Translations under genes and position numbers: made by a program
Shown here: positions 7,601 to 21,387 of the stretch, piece after piece
Layout: every line of letters starts with the position of its first letter
Position numbering within the stretch: position 1 is the stretch's first letter
From: Crossaster papposus
Lineage: Eukaryota; Echinodermata; Asteroidea; Velatida; Solasteridae
Assembly: GCA_037893245.1 (NCBI GenBank)
Contig: JBAIAA010000262.1
Coordinates: 434,001-498,000, forward strand
Length of the DNA: 64,000 bases
Reading direction: 5' to 3'
The notes under the pieces: model-generated
Databases searched by the model: none
What the model was told of the DNA's origin: nothing
What the model saw: only the letters and a program-made list of their open reading frames with translations

Positions 7601-10600
7601 CGCAGTGGAAGCTTGCTGGGCCTATAACCCAGAGTGCCGAGGATCAAAACCTCGATCTGCTGCTAATAAGTTTTTGGTATGACTTGAAGTACTCGACTCA
7701 GAGTGACAAAGTAGACCCTTTCTTGGTCAGTAACCGAGAGTTCGGATGATCACAACCTCGGTCTGCTCAGGATAATTTTGTATTTGATAGGGATTTCATT
7801 TTCATTAAAAATAGTTACGCAGAGTAGTGCAGCGGGAGCGTGATGGGCCCATAGCCCAGAGGTCCGAGGACCAAAACCTCGCTTTGCTAACTAGGTATTT
7901 TTGCTTCACTGCTATTCACATTTAATAAATATTGTAGAATGTTTTTAGAATGTCTGCTTTAATTTTGTTTGCATTTTCAGAATTTACATGAGGCATAGTG
8001 GCGCAGTTGAAGCGTGCTGGGCCCATAACCCAGAGGTCCGAGGATCGAAACCTCGCTCTTCTAACAAGTTTTTGGTATGACATGAGGTACTCGACTCGGA
8101 GTGACAAAGTAGACACTTTCTTGGTCAGTACCCGAGAGTTTGGTTGACCACAACCTCGGTCTGCTCAGGATAATTATTTTCTTGAAAGTGATTTCATTTT
8201 CATTACAAATAGTTACGCAGAGTGGTGCCGTGGGAGCGTGATGGGCCCATAACCCAGAGGCCCGAGGACCGAAACCTCGCTCTGCTAAAGAGGTATTTTT
8301 GCTTCACTGTTATTCAAATTTAATAATTATTTTAGAATGTTTTTAGAATGTCTGCTTTTATTTTGTTTGTTGTTTTTCTAAATTTAAATGAGGCATGGTG
8401 GCGCAGTGGAAGCTTGCTGGGCCTATAACCCAGAGTGCCGAGGATCAAAACCTCGTTCTGCTGCTAATAAGTTTTTGGTATGACTTGAAGTACTCGACTC
8501 AGAGTGACAAAGTAGACCCTTTCTTGGTCAGTAACCGAGAGTTCGGATGATCACAACCTCGGTCTGCTCAGGATAATTTTGTATTTGATAGGGATTTCAT
8601 TTTCATTAAAAATAGTTACGCAGAGTAGTGCAGCGGAAGCGTGATGGGCCCATAGCCCAGAGGTCCGAGGACCAAAACCTCGCTTTGCTAACTAGGTATT
8701 TTTGCTTCACTGCTATTCACATTTAATAAATATTGTAGAATGTTTTTAGAATGTCTGCTTTAATTTTGTTTGCATTTTCAAAATTTACATGAGGCATAGT
8801 GGCGCAGTTGAAGCGTGCTGGGCCCATAACCCAGAGGTCCGAGGATCGAAACCTCGCTCTTCTAACAAGTTTTTGGTATGACATGAGGTACTCGACTCGG
8901 AGTGACAAAGTAGACACTTTCTTGGTCAGTACCCGAGAGTTTGGTTGACCACAACCTCGGTCTGCTCAGGATAATTATTTTCTTGAAAGTGATTTCATTT
9001 TCATTACAAATAGTTACGCAGAGTGGTGCCGTGGGAGCGTGATGGGCCCATAACCCAGAGGCCCGAGGACCGAAACCTCGCTCTGCTAAAGAGGTATTTT
9101 TGCTTCACTGTTATTCAAATTTAATAATTATTTTAGAATGTTTTTAGAATGTCTGCTTTTATTTTGTTTGTTGTTTTTCTAAATTTACATGAGGCATGGT
9201 GGCGCAGTGGAAGCTTGCTGGGCCTATAACCCAGAGTGCCGAGGATCAAAACCTCGTTCTGCTGCTAATAAGTTTTTGGTATGACTTGAAGTACTCGACT
9301 CAGAGTGACAAAGTAGACCCTTTCTTGGTCAGTAACCGAGAGTTCGGATGATCACAACCTCGGTCTGCTCAGGATACTTTTGTATTTGATAGGGATTTCA
9401 TTTTCATTAAAAATAGTTACGCAGAGTAGTGCAGCGGGAGCGTGATGGGCCCATAGCCCAGAGGTCCGAGGACCAAAACCTCGCTTTGCTAACTAGGTAT
9501 TTTTGCTTCACTGCTATTCACATTTAATAAATATTGTAGAATGTTTTTAGAATGTCTGCTTTAATTTTGTTTGCATTTTCAAAATTTACATGAGGCATAG
9601 TGGCGCAGTTGAAGCGTGCTGGGCCCATAACCCAGAGGTCCGAGGATCGAAACCTCGCTCTTCTAACAAGTTTTTGGTATGACATGAGGTACTCGACTCG
9701 GAGTGACAAAGTAGACACTTTCTTGGTCAGTACCCGAGAGTTTGGTTGACCACAACCTCGGTCTGCTCAGGATAATTATTTTCTTGAAAGTGATTTCATT
9801 TTCATTACAAATAGTTACGCAGAGTGGTGCCGTGGGAGCGTGATGGGCCCATAACCCAGAGGCCCGAGGACCGAAACCTCGCTCTGCTAAAGAGGTATTT
9901 TTGCTTCACTGTTATTCAAATTTAATAATTATTTTAGAATGTTTTTAGAATGTCTGCTTTTATTTTGTTTGTTGTTTTTCTAAATTTACATGAGGCATGG
10001 TGGCGCAGTGGAAGCTTGCTGGGCCTATAACCCAGAGTGCCGAGGATCAAAACCTCGTTCTGCTGCTAATAAGTTTTTGGTATGACTTGAAGTACTCGAC
10101 TCAGAGTGACAAAGTAGACCCTTTCTTGGTCAGTAACCGAGAGTTCGGATGATCACAACCTCGGTCTGCTCAGGATAATTTTGTATTTGATAGGGATTTC
10201 ATTTTCATTAAAAATAGTTACGCAGAGTAGTGCAGCGGGAGCGTGATGGGCCCATAGCCCAGAGGTCCGAGGACCAAAACCTCGCTTTGCTAACTAGGTA
10301 TTTTTGCTTCACTGCTATTCACATTTAATAAATATTGTAGAATGTTTTTAGAATGTCTGCTTTAATTTTGTTTGCATTTTCAAAATTTACATGAGGCATA
10401 GTGGCGCAGTTGAAGCGTGCTGGGCCCATAACCCAGAGGTCCGAGGATCGAAACCTCGCTCTTCTAACAAGTTTTTGGTATGACATGAGGTACTCGACTC
10501 GGAGTGACAAAGTAGACACTTTCTTGGTCAGTACCCGAGAGTTTGGTTGACCACAACCTCGGTCTGCTCAGGATAATTATTTTCTTGAAAGTGATTTCAT

Positions 10601-11419
10601 TTTCATTACAAATAGTTACGCAGAGTGGTGCCGTGGGAGCGTGATGGGCCCATAACCCAGAGGCCCGAGGACCGAAACCTCGCTCTGCTAAAGAGGTATT
10701 TTTGCTTCACTGTTATTCAAATTTAATAATTATTTTAGAATGTTTTTAGAATGTCTGCTTTTATTTTGTTTGTTGTTTTTCTAAATTTACATGAGGCATG
10801 GTGGCGCAGTGGAAGCTTGCTGGGCCTATAACCCAGAGTGCCGAGGATCAAAACCTCGTTCTGCTGCTAATAAGTTTTTGGTATGACTTGAAGTACTCGA
10901 CTCAGAGTGACAAAGTAGACCCTTTCTTGGTCAGTAACCGAGAGTTCGGATGATCACAACCTCGGTCTGCTCAGGATAATTTTGTATTTGATAGGGATTT
11001 CATTTTCATTAAAAATAGTTACGCAGAGTAGTGCAGCGGGAGCGTGATGGGCCCATAGCCCAGAGGTCCGAGGACCAAAACCTCGCTTTGCTAACTAGGT
11101 ATTTTTGCTTCACTGCTATTCACATTTAATAAATATTGTAGAATGTTTTTAGAATGTCTGCTTTAATTTTGTTTGCATTTTCAAAATTTACATGAGGCAT
11201 AGTGGCGCAGTTGAAGCGTGCTGGGCCCATAACCCAGAGGTCCGAGGATCGAAACCTCGCTCTTCTAACAAGTTTTTGGTATGACATGAGGTACTCGACT
11301 CGGAGTGACAAAGTAGACACTTTCTTGGTCAGTACCCGAGAGTTTGGTTGACCACAACCTCGGTCTGCTCAGGATAATTATTTTCTTGAAAGTGATTTCA
11401 TTTTCATTACAAATAGTTA

Positions 11420-12404
11420 TGCAGAGTGGTGCCGTGGGAGCGTGATGGGCCCATAACCCAGAGGCCCGAGGACCGAAACCTCGCTCTGCTAAAGAGGTAT
11501 TTTTGCTTCACTGTTATTCAATTTAATAATTATTTTAGAATGTTTTTAGAATGTCTGCTTTTATTTTGTTTGTTGTTTTTCTAAATTTACATGAGGCATG
11601 GTGGCGCAGTGGAAGCTTGCTGGGCCTATAACCCAGAGTGCCGAGGATCAAAACCTCGTTCTGCTGCTAATAAGTTTTTGGTATGACTTGAAGTACTCGA
11701 CTCAGAGTGACAAAGTAGACCCTTTCTTGGTCAGTAACCGAGAGTTCGGATGATCACAACCTCGGTCTGCTCAGGATAATTTTGTATTTGATAGGGATTT
11801 CATTTTCATTAAAAATAGTTACGCAGAGTAGTGCAGCGGGAGCGTGATGGGCCCATAGCCCAGAGGTCCGAGGACCAAAACCTCGCTTTGCTAACTAGGT
11901 ATTTTTGCTTCACTGCTATTCACATTTAATAAATATTGTAGAATGTTTTTAGAATGTCTGCTTTAATTTTGTTTGCATTTTCAAAATTTACATGAGGCAT
12001 AGTGGCGCAGTTGAAGCGTGCTGGGCCCATAACCCAGAGGTCCGAGGATCGAAACCTCGCTCTTCTAACAAGTTTTTGGTATGACATGAGGTACTCGACT
12101 CGGAGTGACAAAGTAGACACTTTCTTGGTCAGTACCCGAGAGTTTGGTTGACCACAACCTCGGTCTGCTCAGGATAATTATTTTCTTGAAAGTGATTTCA
12201 TTTTCATTACAAATAGTTACGCAGAGTGGTGCCGTGGGAGCGTGATGGGCCCATAACCCAGAGGCCCGAGGACCGAAACCTCGCTCTGCTAAAGAGGTAT
12301 TTTTGCTTCACTGTTATTCAAATTTAATAATTATTTTAGTATTTTTTTTAGAATGTCTGCTTTTATTTTGTTTGTTGTTTTTCTAAATTTACATGAGGCA
12401 TGGC
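11420..12404 (+). repeat. Source or copy of a four-unit local duplication
   Basis: Four linked variants (T at 11420, a missing A near 11520, the T8 spacer at 12342-12349 and GGCGGC at 12404) recur at 14624, 14724, 15546 and 15608, exactly 3,204 bp (4 x 801) downstream. GTACTTTT at 12702 is not repeated at 15906, which limits the right side. Confidence 0.85.
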
Positions 12405-12702
12405 GGCGCAGTGGAAGCTTGCTGGGCCTATAACCCAGAGTGCCGAGGATCAAAACCTCGTTCTGCTGCTAATAAGTTTTTGGTATGACTTGAAGTACTC
12501 GACTCAGAGTGACAAAGTAGACCCTTTCTTGGTCAGTAACCGAGAGTTCGGATGATCACAACCTCGGTCTGCTCAGGATAATTTTGTATTTGATAGGGAT
12601 TTCATTTTCATTAAAAATAGTTACGCAGAGTAGTGCAGCGGGAGCGTGATGGGCCCATAGCCCAGAGGTCCGAGGACCAAAACCTCGCTTTGCTAACTAG
12701 GT

Positions 12703-15700
12703 ACTTTTGCTTCACTGCTATTCACATTTAATAAATATTGTAGAATGTTTTTAGAATGTCTGCTTTAATTTTGTTTGCATTTTCAAAATTTACATGAGGC
12801 ATAGTGGCGCAGTTGAAGCGTGCTGGGCCCATAACCCAGAGGTCCGAGGATCGAAACCTCGCTCTTCTAACAAGTTTTTGGTATGACATGAGGTACTCGA
12901 CTCGGAGTGACAAAGTAGACACTTTCTTGGTCAGTACCCGAGAGTTTGGTTGACCACAACCTCGGTCTGCTCAGGATAATTATTTTCTTGAAAGTGATTT
13001 CATTTTCATTACAAATAGTTACGCAGAGTGGTGCCGTGGGAGCGTGATGGGCCCATAACCCAGAGGCCCGAGGACCGAAACCTCGCTCTGCTAAAGAGGT
13101 ATTTTTGCTTCACTGTTATTCAAATTTAATAATTATTTTAGAATGTTTTTAGAATGTCTGCTTTTATTTTGTTTGTTGTTTTTCTAAATTTACATGAGGC
13201 ATGGTGGCGCAGTGGAAGCTTGCTGGGCCTATAACCCAGAGTGCCGAGGATCAAAACCTCGTTCTGCTGCTAATAAGTTGTTGGTATGACTTGAAGTACT
13301 CGACTCAGAGTGACAAAGTAGACCCTTTCTTGGTCAGTAACCGAGAGTTCGGATGATCACAACCTCGGTCTGCTCAGGATAATTTTGTATTTGATAGGGA
13401 TTTCATTTTCATTAAAAATAGTTACGCAGAGTAGTGCAGCGGGAGCGTGATGGGCCCATAGCCCAGAGGTCCGAGGACCAAAACCTCGCTTTGCTAACTA
13501 GGTATTTTTGCTTCACTGCTATTCACATTTAATAAATATTGTAGAATGTTTTTAGAATGTCTGCTTTAATTTTGTTTGCATTTTCAAAATTTACATGAGG
13601 CATAGTGGCGCAGTTGAAGCGTGCTGGGCCCATAACCCAGAGGTCCGAGGATCGAAACCTCGCTCTTCTAACAAGTTTTTGGTATGACATGAGGTACTCG
13701 ACTCGGAGTGACAAAGTAGACACTTTCTTGGTCAGTACCCGAGAGTTTGGTTGACCACAACCTCGGTCTGCTCAGGATAATTATTTTCTTGAAAGTGATT
13801 TCATTTTCATTACAAATAGTTACGCAGAGTGGTGCCGTGGAAGCGTGATGGGCCCATAACCCAGAGGCCCGAGGACCGAAACCTCGCTCTGCTAAAGAGG
13901 TATTTTTGCTTCACTGTTATTCAAATTTAATAATTATTTTAGAATGTTTTTAGAATGTCTGCTTTTATTTTGTTTGTTGTTTTTCTAAATTTACATGAGG
14001 CATGGTGGCGCAGTGGAAGCTTGCTGGGCCTATAACCCAGAGTGCCGAGGATCAAAACCTCGTTCTGCTGCTAATAAGTTTTTGGTATGACTTGAAGTAC
14101 TCGACTCAGAGTGACAAAGTAGACCCTTTCTTGGTCAGTAACCGAGAGTTCGGATGATCACAACCTCGGTCTGCTCAGGATAATTTTGTATTTGATAGGG
14201 ATTTCATTTTCATTAAAAATAGTTACGCAGAGTAGTGCAGTGGGAGCGTGATGGGCCCATAGCCCAGAGGTCCGAGGACCAAAACCTCGCTTTGCTAACT
14301 AGGTATTTTTGCTTCACTGCTATTCACATTTAATAAATATTGTAGAATGTTTTTAGAATGTCTGCTTTAATTTTGTTTGCATTTTCAAAATTTACATGAG
14401 GCATAGTGGCGCAGTTGAAGCGTGCTGGGCCCATAACCCAGAGGTCCGAGGATCGAAACCTCGCTCTTCTAACAAGTTTTTGGTATGACATGAGGTACTC
14501 GACTCGGAGTGACAAAGTAGACACTTTCTTGGTCAGTACCCGAGAGTTTGGTTGACCACAACCTCGGTCTGCTCAGGATAATTATTTTCTTGAAAGTGAT
14601 TTCATTTTCATTACAAATAGTTATGCAGAGTGGTGCCGTGGGAGCGTGATGGGCCCATAACCCAGAGGCCCGAGGACCGAAACCTCGCTCTGCTAAAGAG
14701 GTATTTTTGCTTCACTGTTATTCAATTTAATAATTATTTTAGAATGTTTTTAGAATGTCTGCTTTTATTTTGTTTGTTGTTTTTCTAAATTTACATGAGG
14801 CATGGTGGCGCAGTGGAAGCTTGCTGGGCCTATAACCCAGAGTGCCGAGGATCAAAACCTCGTTCTGCTGCTAATAAGTTTTTGGTATGACTTGAAGTAC
14901 TCGACTCAGAGTGACAAAGTAGACCCTTTCTTGGTCAGTAACCGAGAGTTCGGATGATCACAACCTCGGTCTGCTCAGGATAATTTTGTATTTGATAGGG
15001 ATTTCATTTTCATTCAAAATAGTTACGCAGAGTAGTGCAGCGGGAGCGTGATGGGCCCATAGCCCAGAGGTCCGAGGACCAAAACCTCGCTTTGCTAACT
15101 AGGTATTTTTGCTTCACTGCTATTCACATTTAATAAATATTGTAGAATGTTTTTAGAATGTCTGCTTTAATTTTGTTTGCATTTTCAAAATTTACATGAG
15201 GCATAGTGGCGCAGTTGAAGCGTGCTGGGCCCATAACCCAGAGGTCCGAGGATCGAAACCTCGCTCTTCTAACAAGTTTTTGGTATGACATGAGGTACTC
15301 GACTCGGAGTGACAAAGTAGACACTTTCTTGGTCAGTACCCGAGAGTTTGGTTGACCACAACCTCGGTCTGCTCAGGATAATTATTTTCTTGAAAGTGAT
15401 TTCATTTTCATTACAAATAGTTACGCAGAGTGGTGCCGTGGGAGCGTGATGGGCCCATAACCCAGAGGCCCGAGGACCGAAACCTCGCTCTGCTAAAGAG
15501 GTATTTTTGCTTCACTGTTATTCAAATTTAATAATTATTTTAGTATTTTTTTTAGAATGTCTGCTTTTATTTTGTTTGTTGTTTTTCTAAATTTACATGA
15601 GGCATGGCGGCGCAGTGGAAGCTTGCTGGGCCTATAACCCAGAGTGCCGAGGATCAAAACCTCGTTCTGCTGCTAATAAGTTTTTGGTATGACTTGAAGT

Positions 15701-18700
15701 ACTCGACTCAGAGTGACAAAGTAGACCCTTTCTTGGTCAGTAACCGAGAGTTCGGATGATCACAACCTCGGTCTGCTCAGGATAATTTTGTATTTGATAG
15801 GGATTTCATTTTCATTAAAAATAGTTACGCAGAGTAGTGCAGCGGGAGCGTGATGGGCCCATAGCCCAGAGGTCCGAGGACCAAAACCTCGCTTTGCTAA
15901 CTAGGTATTTTTGCTTCACTGCTATTCACATTTAATAAATATTGTAGAATGTTTTTAGAATGTCTGCTTTAATTTTGTTTGCATTTTCAAAATTTACATG
16001 AGGCATAGTGGCGCAGTTGAAGCGTGCTGGGCCCATAACCCAGAGGTCCGAGGATCGAAACCTCGCTCTTCTAACAAGTTTTTGGTATGACATGAGGTAC
16101 TCGACTCGGAGTGACAAAGTAGACACTTTCTTGGTCAGTACCCGAGAGTTTGGTTGACCACAACCTCGGTCTGCTCAGGATAATTATTTTCTTGAAAGTG
16201 ATTTCATTTTCATTACAAATAGTTACGCAGAGTGGTGCCGTGGGAGCGTGATGGGCCCATAACCCAGAGGCCCGAGGACCGAAACCTCGCTCTGCTAAAG
16301 AGGTATTTTTGCTTCACTGTTATTCAAATTTAATAATTATTTTAGAATGTTTTTAGAATGTCTGCTTTTATTTTGTTTGTTGTTTTTCTAAATTTACATG
16401 AGGCATGGTGGCGCAGTGGAAGCTTGCTGGGCCTATAACCCAGAGTGCCGAGGATCAAAACCTCGTTCTGCTGCTAATAAGTTTTTGGTATGACTTGAAG
16501 TACTCGACTCAGAGTGACAAAGTAGACCCTTTCTTGGTCAGTAACCGAGAGTTCGGATGATCACAACCTCGGTCTGCTCAGGATAATTTTGTATTTGATA
16601 GGGATTTCATTTTCATTAAAAATAGTTACGCAGAGTAGTGCAGCGGGAGCGTGATGGGCCCATAGCCCAGAGGTCCGAGGACCAAAACCTCGCTTTGCTA
16701 ACTAGGTATTTTTGCTTCACTGCTATTCACATTTAATAAATATTGTAGAATGTTTTTAGAATGTCTGCTTTAATTTTGTTTGCATTTTCAAAATTTACAT
16801 GAGGCATAGTGGCGCAGTTGAAGCGTGCTGGGCCCATAACCCAGAGGTCCGAGGATCGAAACCTCGCTCTTCTAACAAGTTTTTGGTATGACATGAGGTA
16901 CTCGACTCGGAGTGACAAAGTAGACACTTTCTTGGTCAGTACCCGAGAGTTTGGTTGACCACAACCTCGGTCTGCTCAGGATAATTATTTTCTTGAAAGT
17001 GATTTCATTTTCATTACAAATAGTTACGCAGAGTGGTGCCGTGGGAGCGTGATGGGCCCATAACCCAGAGGCCCGAGGACCGAAACCTCGCTCTGCTAAA
17101 GAGGTATTTTTGCTTCACTGTTATTCAAATTTAATAATTATTTTAGAATGTTTTTAGAATGTCTGCTTTTATTTTGTTTGTTGTTTTTCTAAATTTACAT
17201 GAGGCATGGTGGCGCAGTGGAAGCTTGCTGGGCCTATAACCCAGAGTGCCGAGGATCAAAACCCCGTTCTGCTGCTAATAAGTTTTTGGTATGACTTGAA
17301 GTACACGACTCAGAGTGACAAAGTAGACCCTTTCTTGGTCAGTAACCGAGAGTTCGGATGATCACAACCTCGGTCTGCTCAGGATAATTTTGTATTTGAT
17401 AGGGATTTCATTTTCATTAAAAATAGTTACGCAGAGTAGTGCAGCGGGAGCGTGATGGGCCCATAGCCCAGAGGTCCGAGGACCAAAACCTCGCTTTGCT
17501 AACTAGGTATTTTTGCTTCACTGCTATTCACATTTAATAAATATTGTAGAATGTTTTTAGAATGTCTGCTTTAATTTTGTTTGCATTTTCAAAATTTACA
17601 TGAGGCATAGTGGCGCAGTTGAAGCGTGCTGGGCCCATAACCCAGAGGTCCGAGGATCGAAACCTCGCTCTTCTAACAAGTTTTTGGTATGACATGAGGT
17701 ACTCGACTCGGAGTGACAAAGTAGACACTTTCTTGGTCAGTACCCGAGAGTTTGGTTGACCACAACCTCGGTCTGCTAAGGATAATTATTTTCTTGAAAG
17801 TGATTTCATTTTCATTACAAATAGTTACGCAGAGTGGTGCCGTGGGAGCGTGATGGGCCCATAACCCAGAGGCCCGAGGACCGAAACCTCGCTCTGCTAA
17901 AGAGGTATTTTTGCTTCACTGTTATTCAAATTTAATAATTATTTTAGAATGTTTTTAGAATGTCTGCTTTTATTTTGTTTGTTGTTTTTCTAAATTTACA
18001 TGAGGCATGGTGGCGCAGTGGAAGCTTGCTGGGCCTATAACCCAGAGTGCCGAGGATCAAAACCTCGTTCTGCTGCTAATAAGTTTTTGGTATGACTTGA
18101 AGTACTCGACTCAGAGTGACAAAGTAGACCCTTTCTTGGTCAGTAACCGAGAGTTCGGATGATCACAACCTCGGTCTGCTCAGGATAATTTTGTATTTGA
18201 TAGGGATTTCATTTTCATTAAAAATAGTTACGCAGAGTAGTGCAGCGGGAGCGTGATGGGCCCATAGCCCAGAGGTCCGAGGACCAAAACCTCGCTTTGC
18301 TAACTAGGTATTTTTGCTTCACTGCTATTCACATTTAATAAATATTGTAGAATGTTTTTAGAATGTCTGCTTTAATTTTGTTTGCATTTTCAAAATTTAC
18401 ATGAGGCATAGTGGCGCAGTTGAAGCGTGCTGGGCCCATAACCCAGAGGTCCGAGGATCGAAACCTCGCTCTTCTAACAAGTTTTTGGTATGACATGAGG
18501 TACTCGACTCGGAGTGACAAAGTAGACACTTTCTTGGTCAGTACCCGAGAGTTTGGTTGACCACAACCTCGGTCTGCTCAGGATAATTATTTTCTTGAAA
18601 GTGATTTTATTTTCATTACAAATAGTTACGCAGAGTGGTGCCGTGGGAGCGTGATGGGCCCATAACCCAGAGGCCCGAGGACCGAAACCTCGCTCTGCTA

Positions 18701-19530
18701 AAGAGGTATTTTTGCTTCACTGTTATTCAAATTTAATAATTATTTTAGAATGTTTTTAGAATGTCTGCTTTTATTTTGTTTGTTGTTTTTCTAAATTTAC
18801 ATGAGGCATGGTGGCGCAGTGGAAGCTTGCTGGGCCTATAACCCAGAGTGCCGAGGATCAAAACCTCGTTCTGCTGCTAATAAGTTTTTGGTATGACTTG
18901 AAGTACTCGACTCAGAGTGACAAAGTAGACCCTTTCTTGGTCAGTAACCGAGAGTTCGGATGATCACAACCTCGGTCTGCTCAGGATAATTTTGTATTTG
19001 ATAGGGATTTCATTTTCATTAAAAATAGTTACGCAGAGTAGTGCAGCGGGAGCGTGATGGGCCCATAGCCCAGAGGTCCGAGGACCAAAACCTCGCTTTG
19101 CTAACTAGGTATTTTTGCTTCACTGCTATTCACATTTAATAAATATTGTAGAATGTTTTTAGAATGTCTGCTTTAATTTTGTTTGCATTTTCAAAATTTA
19201 CATGAGGCATAGTGGCGCAGTTGAAGCGTGCTGGGCCCATAACCCAGAGGTCCGAGGATCGAAACCTCGCTCTTCTAACAAGTTTTTGGTATGACATGAG
19301 GTACTCGACTCGGAGTGACAAAGTAGACACTTTCTTGGTCAGTACCCGAGAGTTTGGTTGACCACAACCTCGGTCTGCTCAGGATAATTATTTTCTTGAA
19401 AGTGATTTCATTTTCATTACAAATAGTTACGCAGAGTGGTGCCGTGGGAGCGTGATGGGCCCATAACCCAGAGGCCCGAGGACCGAAACCTCGCTCTGCT
19501 AAAGAGGTATTTTTGCTTCACTGTTATTCA
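12703..19530 (+). repeat. Seven-unit segment absent from the second copy
   Basis: Between the two duplicated blocks, copy 1 has 5,607 bp (7 x 801) more than copy 2: the offset falls from 36,023 to 30,416. The exact breakpoint cannot be placed because the units are near identical; it lies between the last left marker (12702/48725) and the first right marker (19533/49949). Within this segment are variants not seen in copy 2, such as GTTGTTGG (13279), GTGGAAGCG (13841), CAGTGGGAG (14241), CATTCAAAA (15015), ACCCCG and TACACGAC (about 17264 and 17304), GCTAAGG (17778) and GATTTTATT (18607). Confidence 0.8.
14624..15608 (+). repeat. Second copy of the four-unit local duplication
   Basis: This block carries the same four linked markers as 11420-12404. 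It lies within the seven units missing from the second large copy, so the four-unit duplication may be part of the event that lengthened copy 1. Confidence 0.85.
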
Positions 19531-20660
19531 AACTTAATAATTATTTTAGAATGTTTTTAGAATGTCTGCTTTTATTTTGTTTGTTGTTTTTCTAAATTTA
19601 CATGAGGCATGGTGGCGCAGTGGAAGCTTGCTGGGCCTATAACCCAGAGTGCCGAGGATCAAAACCTCGTTCTGCTGCTAATAAGTTTTTGGTATGACTT
19701 GAAGTACTCGACTCAGAGTGACAAAGTAGACCCTTTCTTGGTCAGTAACCGAGAGTTCGGATGATCACAACCTCGGTCTGCTCAGGATAATTTTGTATTT
19801 GATAGGGATTTCATTTTCATTAAAAATAGTTACGCAGAGTAGTGCAGCGGGAGCGTGATGGGCCCATAGCCCAGAGGTCCGAGGACCAAAACCTCGCTTT
19901 GCTAACTAGGTATTTTTGCTTCACTGCTATTCACATTTAATAAATATTGTAGAATGTTTTTAGAATGTCTGCTTTAATTTTGTTTGCATTTTCAAAATTT
20001 ACATGAGGCATAGTGGCGCAGTTGAAGCGTGCTGGGCCCATAACCCAGAGGTCCGAGGATCGAAACCTCGCTCTTCTAACAAGTTTTTGGTATGACATGA
20101 GGTACTCGACTCGGAGTGACAAAGTAGACACTTTCTTGGTCAGTACCCGAGAGTTTGGTTGACCACAACCTCGGTCTGCTCAGGATAATTATTTTCTTGA
20201 AAGTGATTTCATTTTCATTACAAATAGTTACGCAGAGTGGTGCCGTGGGAGCGTGATGGGCCCATAACCCAGAGGCCCGAGGACCGAAACCTCGCTCTGC
20301 TAAAGAGGTATTTTTGCTTCACTGTTATTCAAATTTAATAATTATTTTAGAATGTTTTTAGAATGTCTGCTTTTATTTTGTTTGTTGTTTTTCTAAATTT
20401 ACATGAGGCATGGTGGCGCAGTGGAAGCTTGCTGGGCCTATAACCCAGAGTGCCGAGGATCAAAACCTCGTTCTGCTGCTAATAAGTTTTTGGTATGACT
20501 TGAAGTACTCGACTCAGAGTGACAAAGTAGACCCTTTCTTGGTCAGTAACCGAGAGTTCGGATGATCACAACCTCGGTCTGCTCAGGATAATTTTGTATT
20601 TGATAGGGATTTCATTTTCATTAAAAATAGTTACGCAGAGTAGTGCAGCGGGAGCGTGAT

Positions 20661-20670
20661 GGGCCCAGAG
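20661..20670 (+). pseudogene. Slot D with 7-bp deletion removing the anticodon
   Basis: GGGCCCATAGCCCAGAG has become GGGCCCAGAG. The lost 7 bases run between two direct CCCA copies that flank TAG, as expected of replication slippage. The anticodon loop and part of the stem are gone, so this D cannot fold as a tRNA. The unit is 794 bp (A at 20007 to A at 20801). Confidence 0.9.
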
Positions 20671-21387
20671 GTCCGAGGACCAAAACCTCGCTTTGCTAAC
20701 TAGGTATTTTTGCTTCACTGCTATTCACATTTAATAAATATTGTAGAATGTTTTTAGAATGTCTGCTTTAATTTTGTTTGCATTTTCAAAATTTACATGA
20801 GGCATAGTGGCGCAGTTGAAGCGTGCTGGGCCCATAACCCAGAGGTCCGAGGATCGAAACCTCGCTCTTCTAACAAGTTTTTGGTATGACATGAGGTACT
20901 CGACTCGGAGTGACAAAGTAGACACTTTCTTGGTCAGTACCCGAGAGTTTGGTTGACCACAACCTCGGTCTGCTCAGGATAATTATTTTCTTGAAAGTGA
21001 TTTCATTTTCATTACAAATAGTTACGCAGAGTGGTGCCGTGGGAGCGTGATGGGCCCATAACCCAGAGGCTCGAGGACCGAAACCTCGCTCTGCTAAAGA
21101 GGTATTTTTGCTTCACTGTTATTCAAATTTAATAATTATTTTAGAATGTTTTTAGAATGTCTGCTTTTATTTTGTTTGTTGTTTTTCTAAATTTACATGA
21201 GGCATGGTGGCGCAGTGGAAGCTTGCTGGGCCTATAACCCAGAGTGCCGAGGATCAAAACCTCGTTCTGCTGCTAATAAGTTTTTGGTATGACTTGAAGT
21301 ACTCGACTCAGAGTGACAAAGTAGACCCTTTCTTGGTCAGTAACCGAGAGTTCGGATGATCACAACCTCGGTCTGCTCAGGATAATT

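Larger units (their letters stand above)
1..12702 (+). repeat. Large duplication, left block, copy 1
   Basis: This block recurs at 36,023-48,725. The offset is 36,022 up to about 43.6 kb and 36,023 after a 1-bp insertion there. Rare variants shared at exactly this offset include the T8 spacer (about 325), GTTGACC (about 503), GCCATAA (1145), GATTG (1637) with TACACG (1721), B-for-D conversion (4574), TATTTTATAG (6180), CTTCG (6450), CTTAGG (6966), CTCGATC (7651), CAGAATT (7979), AAATGAGG (8388), CGGAAG (8636), ATACTTT (9374), the 1-bp deletion near 11520, GGCGGC (12404) and GTACTTTT (12702). Confidence 0.93.
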
